DNA of 64,000 nucleotides, taken from assembly GCA_027475525.1 (NCBI GenBank), contig JAMWFC010000122.1, positions 620,001 through 684,000 of the forward strand. Direction: 5' to 3'. Positions within the stretch are counted from its first letter, which is position 1, and every line of letters begins with the position of its first letter. A program made the translations under genes and the position numbers. The notes beneath the pieces are model-generated. The model saw nothing but the letters and a program-made list of their open reading frames with translations, had not been told where the DNA came from and did not search any database. Below, piece by piece: positions 12,056 to 24,555 of the stretch. The DNA comes from Macrolepiota albuminosa (taxonomy: Eukaryota > Basidiomycota > Agaricomycetes > Agaricales > Agaricaceae).

Positions 12056-14173
12056 CTAGTATTTCGCAAGTTTGTGTTTGGCACGACCTGCGTTGGTCCT
12101 CCAGTCAATATTCCCACTTTCAAGATTTAAGGTATTAGGTAGCCACTTAGGATCCTCCAAGAACTCCAACGCCTTTGCCTTCTTTACTTCTGCCGCACTG
12201 CGTTCCTGTGCCACGGCATCAATGTCATAACTTTGCGGAAATTCTCGGGTGGGATCAGTATACCGCTCGCGTATTATGCGCCGTATGCCTTGTAAAACAG
12301 CATTAATCCCGGCGTTTGCGAATCTTGCCTCTTCAATCAAAGAACCCGATTTCATATTCGGGCACCTCACACCACCAAAGAAAGGCCGACCTGTCTCATC
12401 TCGATATCTGGCATCAAAGTTTTCGTGCAACTCAAGAGTCAGCCGTCCAGAGTGAAATGCATGACCTGTGTATCGTAGCGCCATCCAAAGCATGAGATGG
12501 TAAAAAGACTCGATGTCATCAATCCGGGTCGGAATCATTGGCTCTGCGTCATTGACCTGCGAAAAACGGATTGGAAGGAACTGCCAAGTACCCTGAGAGT
12601 GATGATAGACTAAATTCAGTCAAGTAGACAAACACTTTAACTGCTCATACCATGCGCTCAGGCCATGCTTCGTCGGAATTTTCACCAGGCAGACCGAGGT
12701 CAAGAGAAAGGTCCCAATTGATGAGATAACCCTGAACTGTGCCGTCTTTGTTCCGCTTGAACATAATATCGCTGCTGTTGGTATCACGATGAAGAACTTT
12801 GGCCATAGTAGCAGCCTGGCAATGAGCTAAATCAATCATGTTATAACATCAAATGAGTCGTAAGAAATCTCAGTCGTACCTATCAAGGCATCTTGTCTGA
12901 CAGTGACCATTTCCCCTATGACGTCAAGTTGCTTCAACGTGAATGGTAAGTACTCGAGGACAATGCGGTAGTGACGATATGTACACAACGCAAGCTCAAG
13001 AGGTTTTGCGGCCTTGTCAAGCCATAGCTTTGTTTGCGTGGTATGGTACGGATCATTGTCATCGCCAACGTCAGCACCACCATATACTTCCAGAATATTC
13101 TGGACCTTATGTTCATGAAGCCGTGTATAAATCTCGTGTTCTGGCTTAAGAATAGTGGAGACGACGCGCCAATTGTCCTTGAGCATGACAACCATATTGT
13201 TCTGTAAGCAGTACGCTTTGAAACAGCGCGTCGAGCACCCAATAGGCGAGGTAGAATCAGGATGCTGGTCTTTCAGAATGATGTATTTCTTGTCGCCAAC
13301 GGAAATGGTAAGGAGACGAGCCTCCTTGTCGCACTCCAACGAGTCCCAAATGTCCTTCCTTTCCGAAGGAGATAGATTGGCGGCGGTCACAGTAGAATTG
13401 CGTCCGCGCTCTGCCGGCATTGCAAGAGAGAATCGATGAAAGAAATCAAAGAGGTAACGATCTTCAAATGAAACCTTTTCAGTAACAACGACACCACTCC
13501 TGTCCCAGCGAAGAAGACGCATGTATGTACGGAAGATGAGAGCCGAGAAGATATGAGTGCGGAACTCTATTGCTTGATGACAAGTCGCATAGTTCGTGAT
13601 CTGACCAAGAGTTTTTGAACCTTCGCCACTTGTTGTCAGAAAGACATTCATGTTGTCATCAAAAGGATCATCAGAGTCGTTGTACTTGACCTCAAACATC
13701 GCCTCAATATTGTTCTCGTTGGCATAAACAATGATGTCAGGCTTTCCTTGGTCTTCGAACACTTGGACTACGTGGTCATCCTTCAACTTGTTGCAAAATT
13801 TAAGTTCATGATGTCAGGCTTTCCTTGGTCTTCGAACACTTGGACTACGTGGTCATCCTTCAACTTGTTGCAAAATTTAAGTTCGGTTGGGCACAATTTC
13901 GAACGATGACGGACGATGCAGACAACTATGGAAAATACAGACCAAAGGTTCATACATGTCACTTTCAGCTTTTGCGGCCTTCAAGAGTGGCACCAATTCT
14001 TCATATGCAATTGTCCCACTGTGCGCCGCACAATGACCTTGTGATAAGGGTAAAAATGTTCTGAACAGGTCAACCGGAACGGGCCCAACAACCCTCCACG
14101 AAACCTTGTTGAGTATGTCTACCACGGGAGACTCCTGAGATAGTCTGTTGAAATAGCTAAACGTTTGTGACAT
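12056..14173 (-). CDS. FunK1-type kinase paralogue (copy 2), probable pseudokinase
   Basis: A tandem paralogue of the gene at 9439-11796, with the same exon order. It starts at the Met at 14173. The first intron is near 13925 and the main exon is 13786-12836. The kinase-core exon follows at 12839-12645 and the C-lobe at 12538-12056. The catalytic loop reads LHRDTNSSDIMF, so the metal-binding Asn five residues after the HRD Asp is replaced by Asp. The DFG-equivalent is NWD instead of DWD (YLINWDLSLD). Loss of both metal ligands predicts no phosphotransfer. The Asp-to-Asn change is a CpG-to-CpA transition relative to copy 1. The C-terminus is about 50 residues shorter and lacks the basic tail. 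A 77-bp duplication (13731/13808) lies at the start of exon 2 and is probably artefactual. Confidence 0.8.
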
Positions 14174-14244
14174 GATAGGTTAACACAAATCCATACAGCG
14201 AGGCTCCATCAGAATCCTGAGATGGAAATTGCCCGGTCGATCCT

Positions 14245-14573
14245 TGTGAACCGTATAAGTACTTATTCCCTCAGGTGTCACGACGAAGTCCGTGATAACG
14301 ACTATATATTACCTGTGAACCGTATAAGTACTTATTCTACAGGTAATGTAAGTAATGGCAGTAAAAATAGGTAGTAGACAACGTACCCCTCAGGTGTCAC
14401 GACGAAGTCCGTGATAACGACTGAGGGGCAGGTTTGTGTACATGCGTATTTATACTAGAAAATAAGGTTTTAGTAAAGATTGACAAATAAAAGACGTCGC
14501 GCTGTGGTGGCGCAACATAACGAAGTAAAAAGAAAATAAATCATAAGTAAACCAAGAAATATAAATAATTATA
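14245..14573 (-). repeat. Outer part of the split 3' LTR of copia-2
   Basis: These 329 bases match 60585-60913, the outer part of the intact 5' LTR. I found one difference (C versus T at a CpG near 14290). The segment begins TGTGAACCG and is preceded by ATCCT (14240-14244), which is repeated after the other LTR (60950-60954). It ends abruptly at ATA (14571-14573). The remaining 36 bp of this LTR are found 41 kb away at 55828-55863. Confidence 0.9.
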
Positions 14574-15097
14574 GCGGCGCACGTGTGCGCCAGTCCCCGA
14601 CTCTTACATACATACATGTTTCTTTTTCTTTTATTACTTTTTATTTTATTACTTGTATGTATGTACTCTTCTCTTCATTCGTTTTTTATTTTATTTATTT
14701 ATTATTTCATCATTATTATTATACATGGTTATACATTATTGTAAGCTGAGGCTACAGGCAACGTCGGGAGCCCAGCAAGAGATAAGGCAGGTGACTAGCA
14801 CGCATTCTGTTCTTTCCTTTTATTTTATGGGTAGACTCCAATTTGATAGATAGTCAATATGAGACACAATAACTTCTTTACTTTCAGATTTCATTGCTCG
14901 CCTTCACATTCGAGCAATTCCGATATTCAGATATAGATATGATAATGATAAATGATATGATATGAATACATACATTAAGTGGTACGATATATGTAATATA
15001 TATTATATTATTATATAATAAAATAAGTAAATAAAATAAAATCTGTTTGAAAAAAACATATAGCGTATTGTAATCATGAAAATGAAAGTTAACTTAC

Positions 15098-15963
15098 CTA
15101 TGAAAAGAAAGTAATACTACCTATTGATGTGTCATTATCGTTTTGTGTTGTAATATATGCAAACTTGTAATAAAATGAGTTCGAAGTAAACTTGAAGAGT
15201 AAATGAAGATTTACAATGATTTTCGAAGCTGTGTTGAAAATATGGTGTTGAGTTACATGGCTGGAAACGACGTGCTTGACAATGATATTTTCTGCCATCC
15301 AGCTGTATGAATTGTCCAAATATGCATAAGTGAATGCTTCGTCAAGGTATTGATTGTCATCGCTACGATGTACGTGAAAGGCGGTGACTAATCGTTGATT
15401 CATATTGAATCCTTTTAGGGTGAGGTGTCATGTGCGCAGGTCATGATGGGTATAAGAGCTGACATTAGAAAGATACAATATGTAAAAAAAGCGTTAATAT
15501 AAAGTAAAATAGAAAAGCTCACCAAAATACTAGATTTTTGATGTTATAACCACTTAAAACGTCGAGGTACCATCTAGTGACAATGGTGAACCCAACGTCT
15601 GCAATTTCTCTCATTCATCTTCCATGGAAGGAGTAGGGAGACGTATGCAGGCACCAACACTGTATATCATCAACGTGTGGAAGTTCAGACATGGATGTTG
15701 TGTGAAGACATTGTTCAACGTTATACACCAAAAAAAAGTAAACGTATATGAAGTGATGTTGAGAGGAAATATCAACCGCATATGGTTATTTTTGTATAAG
15801 TGAGTGAGTGTTCACTAAAGTCATACTTAATGTCACTGAACATCTTGGTTGTTTTAGCAGGTTGGTATATATAAGGCTTCATTGCATAGTTGTTTGAGTA
15901 ATACAACGGTTTTTCCATGGTCGCATTTGCAGAAAAGATTTGTTTCAAGCCGCATAGATCCAT
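15098..15963 (-). pseudogene. Decayed arm gene (left copy)
   Basis: Two open stretches, 15963-15772 (starts MDLCGLKQIFSANATMEKP) and 15403-15098 (contains FHVHRSDDNQYLDEAF), match plus-strand ORFs in the right arm at 52520-52762 and about 53140-53424. They look like exons of one small gene that lies in the same relation to the arm end in both copies. Compared with the right copy, changes such as CGA to CAA, GCG to GCA, TCG to TCA and ACG to ACA are all CpG transitions. I do not recognise the protein. Confidence 0.55.
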
Positions 15964-16354
15964 AGATTGAACAGGCTGAAGTCATACTTACATTGTACTA
16001 ATTGCCAGAATTTTACCTATCGAAGCATTCTAGCTTGCAACAAGTAGTAATAAGTACCAAGTTGAACCACAGTGATTGATAGTATTTGCTTCCAGTAGGT
16101 GTCCATTGAGTGAGTACACGACAACATAGACTGACGGTACCAGTTTGTTCTAGCAGAAGAAGCGATGAGCATATAGCATTCCCAGAGTTGTGCAGTAACA
16201 TGACCTATGAGCAAGCTAGCGGTAAGATAGTTTGAAATCGAAAATTTTAAGAAAAGACAGGGAGTTGTGCAGTAACATGACCTATGAGCAAGCTAGCGGT
16301 AAGATAGTTTGAAATCGAAAATTTTAAGAAAAGACAGGAAGGAAAGAAAGAGAC

Positions 16355-16660
16355 GTATGTATTACGTATAATGATGATCATTCTATACGATACAATAACA
16401 ATAATAATAATAAAATCATTATGTAATGTATTACGTATAATGATGATCATTATATACAATAATAATAATAAAATCATTATGTAATCGTTCGTGTGGACGA
16501 ACACTTATGTAATATAATGATGATCATTATATACAATAATAATAATAAAATCATTATGTAATCGTTCATGTGGACGAACACTTATGTAATCATTTGTGTG
16601 GACGAACACTTATATAATCGTTCGTGGGGACGAACACTTACGTAATGATTGGTCAAAAGA
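16355..16660. repeat. Cluster of palindromic GTTCGTC/GACGAAC units
   Basis: Several units of about 38-40 bp share the plan ATTAYRTAA-x-CGTTCGTC-x-GACGAACxCTTAYRTAAT and are near-perfect palindromes (about 16482-16510, 16556-16590, 16590-16620, 16615-16645). They are separated by AT-rich spacers with TAATAATAATAAAATCATTA and GATGATCATT. The same unit occurs at 24560-24830, 42545-42680, 52115-52148, 53928-53960 and 54050-54090. Confidence 0.7.
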
Positions 16661-16705
16661 CAACATCACACGTTCAAACTTTATATGCGTGATCTATATT
16701 TCATA

Positions 16706-17520
16706 TCATTCAATCACAGTCCCATGGTTATATTGTCTTTCATCATCATATATACTCGAGACTCCTGGATAACACTAAGGTCCTTGTTGACTTTATTCTC
16801 AGTAGCTACAATTGTACACATGTGAGCACGAGGCACGTATATCAGCTGTGCCGTTTTCATCAACGACGAACATGATGACGTCCTAGAGTTCAAGAGATAT
16901 TGCCCGTTTCATCCTGTGAGCGTTCTAGCCATCCCCAGGTCAACGTTCAACATTCACCCCTCATCAACCCCACATTTAAGTACATAGTGGCTTGTGCTGC
17001 TGTCTGTGACCTCGCCGTTGGCTGACGCACTTGTGTGTGTGTTTCCCGGCATTTCTCCGGCTCCGGCTGTAGGTGCCTCTGTCTCTGTCTCTGTTTCTGG
17101 TACAACGAGCAGGATAGACGCTGAGAAGAAGACTCGAAAGAGGTGGAGAAAGGTGCCTGTTTTCTTGTTCCTGTCGTCAAAACTAAAGTCAAAGCAAAAC
17201 TTGACGCATCTATCAAAGTCAAAGCCTCACTCTGATGCTCACACTCAGAGTCATGTTCACGTCACGTGAAGATCGCGAATAAACAGATGGGCCATTATCA
17301 TATCATTGACAATAGATCCAGTCCTTCATCACATGGATCAAAATACTTGATCATTTCTTGGTAAAGCATACACAGCGTGTTTTTGTAAGCGACTGTAGAT
17401 ATTCTCGTCATAAGGATAATTGTTGTTGTATTCCAGTCTGCTATGCTAATCCAGTCATTCGAGATGTACAATTCAATGCTATCATATCAAGATTTGGGAA
17501 CGCCATAGCACTCTTTCGCG
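16706..17520. other. No gene recognised
   Basis: Short antiparallel ORFs (16947-17269 on both strands) overlap a CT-rich low-complexity stretch near 17070-17100. Nothing supports a gene. Confidence 0.4.
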
Positions 17521-17920
17521 TCGGAGTCCATATTATGGAAAGAGCGGCTTCCATCATAATTAGTCTGTACGGCTTCCGTTATAATTAGTTTGTATTTGTA
17601 TAGGCATGTTAGACCTTGTCATTGTCTTTTTTTTAATTAGTCTGTACGGCTTCCGTTATAATTAGTTTGTATTTGTATAGGCATGTTAGACCTTGTCATT
17701 GTCTTTTTTTGTTTTTTTTTGTTTTTTTTTTTTTTTTTTGTTTTTTTTTTTTTTTTTGGAGTAGCGTTTGGTTTGGTGTTAGACCTTGACATTGTCTTTT
17801 TTTTTTTTTTTTTTTTTTTGGAGTGGCGTTTGGTTTGGTGGTGTAGTCTGCGCCATAGGTATGTTTTTTTTGGCTCTGTTTATTTATATACAGTGTGGAT
17901 GAAATTTCGTTTTGTATAGT
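17521..17920 (-). mobile_element. Retroposon remnant with poly(T) tracts
   Basis: Two long T-runs (about 17700-17758 and 17798-17820) are each followed by GGAGTRGCGTTTGGTTTGG. The same poly(T)-GGAGNAGCGTT junction occurs at 24885 and 51672, where it is the 3' tail of minus-strand retroposons. The flanking sequence (GGCGGCTTCCA-type segment, then a GTATGTTTTTT and GAAATTTC segment) resembles 55190-55440. A 77-bp duplication lies at 17558/17635. Confidence 0.5.
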
Positions 17921-18733
17921 AGTGCCGTCATCGTCATCTCAATCGTCACTTTCTGACAAGTATGCGTCCATCAGATATTTGTTGACATTTATTAACTCTT
18001 GGCGGTGGGACTCTAGTGCAATCGGCATTAGCTATTATCACTTAGTTTAAATGTGATGTTACTTACCTATATTTTGTACTAGAGTCGTCAACTGTTCATT
18101 CTTCATTTTCACTTCGTTGATGGCTGCATCTGATAAGTAAGGCTGTAATGTCAGTATGTCGGTAGAAAATTTAATATTGAGAATGGTGCTTGCTTGCATC
18201 ATCGACGGCTTTCTCTGCACGAGCTAGAAGGTTGTACACTGTGTAAATAATCAATCAAGGTCATATCCAAAAGAAGCAATAAATAAGATTGTCACATACA
18301 TCTTTTGTTATTTTTCATCACGGCACATCAATCAAGGTCATATCCAAAAGAAGCAATAAATAAGATTGTCACATACATCTTTTGTTATTTTTCATCACGG
18401 CACGATACTTTTCTGTCATGAACTTTAGCTCCATCTTCGTATCTCCGTCGATTGAAGATGAGGAGTTGGCTGGTGTAGAAGATTGTTGGTTCTGATTTGT
18501 ATTCATGAGAGGAGATGTGAGTCGCAAATGGAGTGTTGAGATGTGTTTTAATAGTGGTTGCCTCATGTCGGTGATTGAGATATGTTTGTACATTGTACCG
18601 GTATATTGTATGGTTGCAAAAGACTTCTACAGAAATCATGAGATCGATGGTGATAATGTCAATTGAATTAGGTTACTAGTATACTAAGGGGTATTTTTCA
18701 ACTTTATTTATAAAAATAGCAATTGCAGAAAAG
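17921..18733. other. No gene recognised
   Basis: AT-rich. Short minus-strand ORFs (18639-18369) overlap each other in two frames and one covers a 77-bp duplication (18250/18327). No recognisable protein. Confidence 0.35.
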
Positions 18734-19265
18734 GTAATGGACGTACTTAATAGTCTGAGAAGTTCATGCCATATGTTCAGTCCTGAGTTAGAAGAAGGTA
18801 ATGGACATACTGAATAGTCTGAGAAGTTTACGTCACTTGATTAGCCTTGAGTTAGAATATAGATAGAAGAGGTAATGGACGTACTGAATAATTTGAGAAG
18901 GTTATGTCACTTTGTCAGCTTTGAGTTGGGCTGTGCAGGTAATGTTGAGAATCGGACGGATCGGACAATGACTTTTTGGTCTGAATTCGAAAAGGTTGAG
19001 AAATAAGCACTTAGCACTTGGTGTGTTTATTCAAAGAGGTGGTACTGCAAAAGACGTTGGTGGATGGAAGGGCGTTGGATTTACAAAGTGGATTGATGAG
19101 TCTTTGTTGCGTGATTTGTTGAAGGCATTTGTGGATTCAAGTTGGTGGTTGTTTGTTGGAGGCACATCATCAAAAAATAGTCATCGTGCAGAAGAGGTAA
19201 TTGGACATACTAATAGTCTGAGTGTGTGATCTGAGATGTACCACCTGGTCAATCTTGAGATGGGC
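18734..19265. repeat. Degenerate repeats of about 65 bp, four copies
   Basis: The motif GGTAATGGACRTACT-x-AATAGTCTGAG recurs at about 18735, 18797, 18870 and 19197, each followed by a divergent GTCA and CTTGAG segment. The last two copies also share GGGCTGTGCAGGTAAT and a TTGAGAAT tail. The small ORF 18996-19229 lies between copies and is not convincing as a gene. Confidence 0.55.
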
Positions 19266-20446
19266 TGTGCAGGTAATATTGAATTAGATAATGACTTTTG
19301 GTTCGAATCCAAAAATTGTGTTGAGAATGAGTACTCAACCATGTTTATTTTGCTGTTGGCACGGCACTCTCATTAATATTATTAAATAAAGATCTCTAGT
19401 GTTAAGAAAGCGTCATACTTTGCTGCTAGTGTAAATGAGTCAAATTGATTTCAAAAATTCATCTTTTGTTAGGTAATTTGTTAAAGAATGCATGTACAGT
19501 GTGCATATGGCAGTGCAGTGGTTGTGAATTTACGTTCTATTCTGAAACTATGACGAGTAGACATGACTGGCAGCTCTGATAAGGACGACGAAATGTCATG
19601 ATATTTGTCAGAACTTGGTATGTTTTACTAGTAGTAGACATGACTGGCAGCTCTGATAAGGACGACGAAATGTCATGATATTTGTCAGAACTTGGTATGT
19701 TTTACTAGTCCTTCTTGTTGAATGATGAATATACTTACTGAAAGATAAGTTAATTGATATATTCCTATTCCTAATAAGCTACTAGTCCTTCTTGTTGAAT
19801 GATGAATATACTTACTGAAAGATAAGTTAATTGATATATTCCTATTCCTAATAAGCGATAACGTAGCACATATCTTAGTTAAAGCTTAAAAAGCTTAAGC
19901 TTAAATATTTAAACACGTGGCTTCAAAAATTGAAGACATTTTCTGACATGCAAGGAATAACCTCGATCTACAATCTATCTATGCTATATCTCGGAACCAT
20001 GACCCAACATATCAATGAATAATTTTATGTTTAGCTCAATATTTCCAAGCTCTTGGGCACAAGCATCCTATGTGGATAAGAGTAGCCAAAGTAAGGGATC
20101 TCAGCTTTTTCGACGATAAATCGTTGCAATGTGTTTGAAGATTGTCAAATGGAATGTAAGACTTTGTGTATGGGCAAACAGCTGAGTGAGAAGAAACAAG
20201 TCTTACTCCTAAAATTATAATACTTGATTTTTTTCTCATTTGAAAGATTAGACAATGTTGTGAGGGTCTTCTGTGCGAAGTTTTCAATCCTGTTTTTGCA
20301 TGTAACTGTGTTTTTCTTTTATTTCATTCAAAGTGAATATATTCAATTGCATTCAACAATTACATACACTTCATTCAGACCGCAATTCAAAGAATATATA
20401 GAGTTCTCAGCATGTACTTTAAAAAACAACTTCTAGTAGCATACTA
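19266..20446. other. No gene recognised; two 77-bp duplications
   Basis: AT-rich intergenic sequence. The 77-bp duplications start at 19556/19633 and 19703/19780. A symmetric run AAAGCTTAAAAAGCTTAAGC lies near 19880. Nothing supports a coding region. Confidence 0.4.
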
Positions 20447-21783
20447 ATTCAATTCATCTTGGTACTGCGCCTCCCTTTGAAAGTCTTTATCCTCATCGAA
20501 ATCTGCCTCACTAGTCAATTTTGTACGCTTTGTAGGTCGAAGTGGAAAATCTTCATCAATATCAATATCAATATGACGCTTCCCTCACTAGTCAATTTTG
20601 TACGCTTTGTAGGTCGAAGTGGAAAATCTTCATCAATATCAATATCAATATGACGCTTCCGAACTCCTCGAGATACTGCAGATTCAAGATTGCAAGACTG
20701 ATTAGCTAGCTCATTTTCCAATAACTGATAGTAAAAGTTTTAGTTTATAGCACTTAAACTCTACTCGATGGGGTCTCACCGTAGTTCCATGTTTAGCGAC
20801 AAGAAGTAACTTATCTAGATGAATTAATGGTGCATTCTTTCGCCCAATCTTGACGGTGCAAAAACTGATACTTGCTTCAACAAGTTGCCCGATGCGAAAA
20901 ACTCCAGGATAAGCAATCTGCTTGTACGTCTGCCTATAAAGACTGCTTTATTTTTCAATTAATTGATCAATAAAAGCAAACTTACCTGCTTCCATGGTTA
21001 GGAACTAGTTCGTGAAAGACAATAATATTGTCATCAGTATGTACATATCTACCAGTCTGAAGTAGACCAGTAAGAACGCCGTGATCGTCTACCGCCTCAG
21101 GAAGTGCTATTTCAGTGAGCGAATGACTCTGCCCTTTTGGTGTACAAATCCTTGTCCTTGGGCAAATAGCATGTGTCCCCGGAAGAACTTGATAAGGTTT
21201 ATACGCATTCATATCACCTTCGGCAAACGTTCCATCGAAATAAGAGAAAATAAGATCTAGTGCTGCTAAATCGTCATCAAAGTAATCGCAATTGTATGGT
21301 GCGATAATGGTAACGAAGTAATTTAGTGAATTGGATTCGTTTCGGCGAACACTAAATAATAGCTTGAATAAATTAAAATTGAATAATAACAGCAAATATG
21401 GCAACAGACCAATAATTGTTTGGAAGAGGAGGAAGCCTGAACTCTAGAATAAAGCCAGAGAAATCAAGCAAAACTTCCAAATCCGTTCCACGATAAACAA
21501 GACATTTAAAGCCACCAGTGACAGACTTGATTTCAAATGCCTCTTCAATTTTCTGCATTGTATCATAGTATGCAAGTTGGCGACAAAGGGAGGCACCTGC
21601 GAGTCGCAAGTTCGCAAAAGAAGTTGCTTGATTGACTATAATGAATACAAAACATCATCAGAATAATGAGAAATCACATGTGTATTTTGACTTTCCTGCA
21701 TCTTCACAATTCAAAATTTCAATCCTCTTATCCATGGAGAGTTGCGACAGTGATTGCATTTGATGGTTGTCCATTTTGAACAT
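20447..21783 (-). CDS. Unknown cargo gene A, about five exons, nuclear-type basic C-terminus
   Basis: The start at 21783 (MFKMDNHQMQSLSQLS) was chosen because it opens the first exon. Later exons encode KIEEAFEIKSVTGGF (about 21560), then GTFAEGDMNAYKPYQVLP and GLLQTGRYVHTDDNIIVFHE (about 21240-21010), then a segment ending KLLLVAKHGTT (about 20790). The last exon contains RKRHIDIDIDEDFPLRPTKR and an acidic tail with a stop at about 20447. Introns are about 50-70 nt. A 77-bp duplication (20507/20584) in the last exon shifts the frame; removing it gives the acidic tail. The family is unknown to me. The gene is divergent from the gene at 22585, about 800 bp apart, and the two could share a promoter region. 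Confidence 0.55.
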
Positions 21784-22584
21784 CTGAATGAAACTATATA
21801 AATATGGCATCGGCAAACTTGCAGTAAAGCGCGTTGTCCTCTATGATGATTATATAAGAATAAGTGTCTTACCATTTAAAAACTGATACACCACGTTGCA
21901 GTAAAGCGCGTTGTCCTCTATGATGATTATATAAGAATAAGTGTCTTACCATTTAAAAACTGATACACCACAGTGAAGTTGCCTCTTGCATCGATTACAC
22001 TATTATAGAGTACACATTTGTGATCTCATGATACAACTTCTAATTGATGTTGACGTTGCACCAATGATAAGTGCTACCGAAGATGCTATTGATGATCCTG
22101 TGATGCTACTTCTAATTCTATTCTATACTTCTAATTCTAATTTGATATAAAATGACGTTGCAAACGCCACCGAAGATACTTTTGATGATCTTCTGATGCT
22201 GCTTCTGACAGAAATAGGTCTCATTGCTTGCTAACATAAAACTTGAAACTTGCTAAAAATTACCAGACTGCTTTTGATAGAAATAGGCCACATTGCTTGT
22301 TAACACGTTGAAACTTACTAAAAATTACCTGATCTTAGCAAACCAATGTTGAAAGCAAAATAAACGACTTCTAATCAACACAAGCAAGTGTGAAAATAAT
22401 TTCTAATTCTAGTTAAATTAACGTGCTTAAAAATGATTGGCGACTCCACTGTTTTTGTTATTGCTCTAAATATGGTAAGTGTGAAAACGCTTTTTGAGGA
22501 TAACGAATATGCTTTAAAACAATCAGGTTGAAAAGAACCTCCCTTTATACCTTTGCCTTCAGTTTTTCTCATAGCGTCAACCAA

Positions 22585-23887
22585 ATGGCCCGACTTTCAG
22601 CCAAGTACGTTACTTTACTTTCATTGTCAATATTAGTGTTTGATTCTAACAAGTAACGGTACAGGAAACGACAAATAAGATCTGAATCAGACACCGAAGC
22701 TACCATGTTAGAGCAGAAAACAAAGAAGAAGTACAAGCGAATGACTTCCAATGAAGCTAACATGCAAGAAGATATTAATAAGTCGGACTCGAAGTTTGTT
22801 TTCAATCGTACCCCTTTTCTTGATATGATAAGGCTTATTGACATTGTAGGGAAGAGACAGACGAAAGCGGTTTGAGTTATATTCTTGATAAAGGAAAAAA
22901 TATTGCCAGTGCCAGTAATCAGTACGTGTTGAATATTTTGCAACCACCGCAATTAATTGAACTATAATCTATAGAATGCTACATGCTAAAGATGTTGTAT
23001 CTGAACTACCTTATGCTGAATTCATAAACGATTCGACTTCACAAAATATGTAAGTCAAAATATTTGGATCACTTCACTTTATCAGCTGACTTTTTTTATA
23101 TATTACTCTAGGCAAGATGCCAAGTCCGACGACACACAACCTATCGTTCTAGAAGCAATCAATTATACATGCTATGACACCAAAACTTCCCAAGTATCCG
23201 AAGAGGCTGTTGTCAATCTCGAATACTCCTTTCCTAGTGTAGCAAGTCGTCTTATGGAATTGGACGTTCGTGTACCTAAATCAAGTAACATTCAAGTCAT
23301 CAATCTCGCAGCTGCTAACCCTCAAGACTTCCAACAAGGATTTGTCTTCCAGCGAAAAAGATCTTCTACAGCCAAGCGAAACTTTTCCGTCTTTTATCTT
23401 GTTGGAATGGTCATGTTTAGCCATCTGGTTGACGAAGGCGACCCACATTATATATCAGTTGCCTTTTCAGATCGCACGTTTCCTCGTGCAATGGCCTTTA
23501 TTGGAGCGGTTTCCAACAAGGAGAATTTGTCAGTAATCACGCAACAAGATGGCGTCTCCCTTACAACAATGCTCACGAGAAAGAGCACGAGTCATTCAGG
23601 TATACAGTATAATTAACGACCATCACTTAATATTCCCTTACAACAATGCTCACGAGAAAGAGCACGAGTCATTCAGGTATACAGTATAATTAACGACCAT
23701 CACTTAATATAGAAAGCTAACGACTCTTTAGACAAACCGGGTTCATCCACAAGACTAGCTAGAAGCCGATCGTCGTGCTGCTACAGTACGTTCGCTGCCG
23801 ATGTGGATTAAAGACGTGGTTGATCTGCCAATAGATGATGAATACGTTGAAATTGAAGAAGTAGAAGACGAAGCAGACTTCGTATAA
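22585..23887 (+). CDS. Unknown cargo gene B, about six exons, acidic C-terminus
   Basis: The start MARLSAK at 22585 is followed by a 50-60-nt intron, then a Lys-rich exon (LEQKTKKKYKRMTSN). Exons joined by good GT...AG introns give KSDS-x-EETDESGLSY, then a donor GTACGT near 22921 and an acceptor near 22975, then a donor GTAAGT near 23050. The main exon, about 23112-23610, contains FQRKRSSTAKRNFSVFYLVG. A last intron precedes an acidic end ending EEVEDEADFV with the stop at 23885-23887. A 77-bp duplication (23557/23634) covers the last donor. One in-frame TAG near 23757 does not fit the simplest reading and may be an error or a decay mutation. The function is unknown. Confidence 0.5.
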
Positions 23888-24555
23888 TTGTCAAATGTAT
23901 TCCACCCTTTAGCGTAGAGTCCTTTTTTAGTCGGACAATACGATTTTTTACCGCGACCAGCTATCCTAATACTTCAAATAAGACATAGAACAAACGTTAC
24001 CTAATGTATTTTTGACTTAGTCTAGAGTGAGACGAAGTCTCATTGCTGAGTCCCTTATGGCAAAAGGTCAAGCCAGTTGTCATGCCTGTCAATTCAAAGC
24101 AAAGGCTTTCGCGTCTCAGTCTCATTGACTAGTTCTTTACAGAGTAGCGGAGTGTGAATTCATTTTCCTAAGTGTGAACGCCTTATGACGCCTTAGTGAC
24201 ATCCGACTCAGAGGGGACTCTCCTAGCTAAAGGGGTGGAATAGTATATCACAAGTAGGATTCACATACGAAATAATATAAGTGTGGAGTTGTCAAAGAAT
24301 CAGAAATCAGAATAGATTGCGGTACGTGTATGTCACGTAGGCAACCAGGTTGAGTAGTTGTCGCAAGGGGGGGACGGAGTGGACGGATGGACAGATTAGA
24401 ATAAACTATACAATTGAGGAACATGTTGTTAGAATTAGATTCTGGAGATCAGGAATACCTCAATCATCTCGATTAGAATAAACTATACAATTGAGGAACA
24501 TGTTGTTAGAATTAGATTCTGGAGATCAGGAATACCTCAATCATCTCAGTCATCT
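23888..24555. other. No gene recognised
   Basis: Intergenic sequence with a 77-bp duplication (24394/24471). Nothing else supported. Confidence 0.35.

Larger units (their letters stand above)
14574..16705 (-). repeat. Left inverted arm, about 2.1 kb, CpG-decayed copy
   Basis: This stretch is repeated in inverted orientation at about 51885-53797. It holds the hairpin end, AT-rich sequence, the ORF remnants described separately, and a palindrome cluster. A segment at about 14750-14935 is absent from the right arm. Nearly every coding difference from the right arm is a CpG there and TpG or CpA here. A 77-bp duplication lies at 16185/16262. Confidence 0.8.

Noticed and set aside
16355..16660. 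CRISPR-like array of repeats
   Set aside because: The units are palindromic, vary in length and spacing, and lie in a eukaryotic genome with no cas genes. They fit transposon ends better.
17683..17919. 78-aa ORF made largely of Phe
   Set aside because: It translates the poly(T) tracts of retroposon tails.
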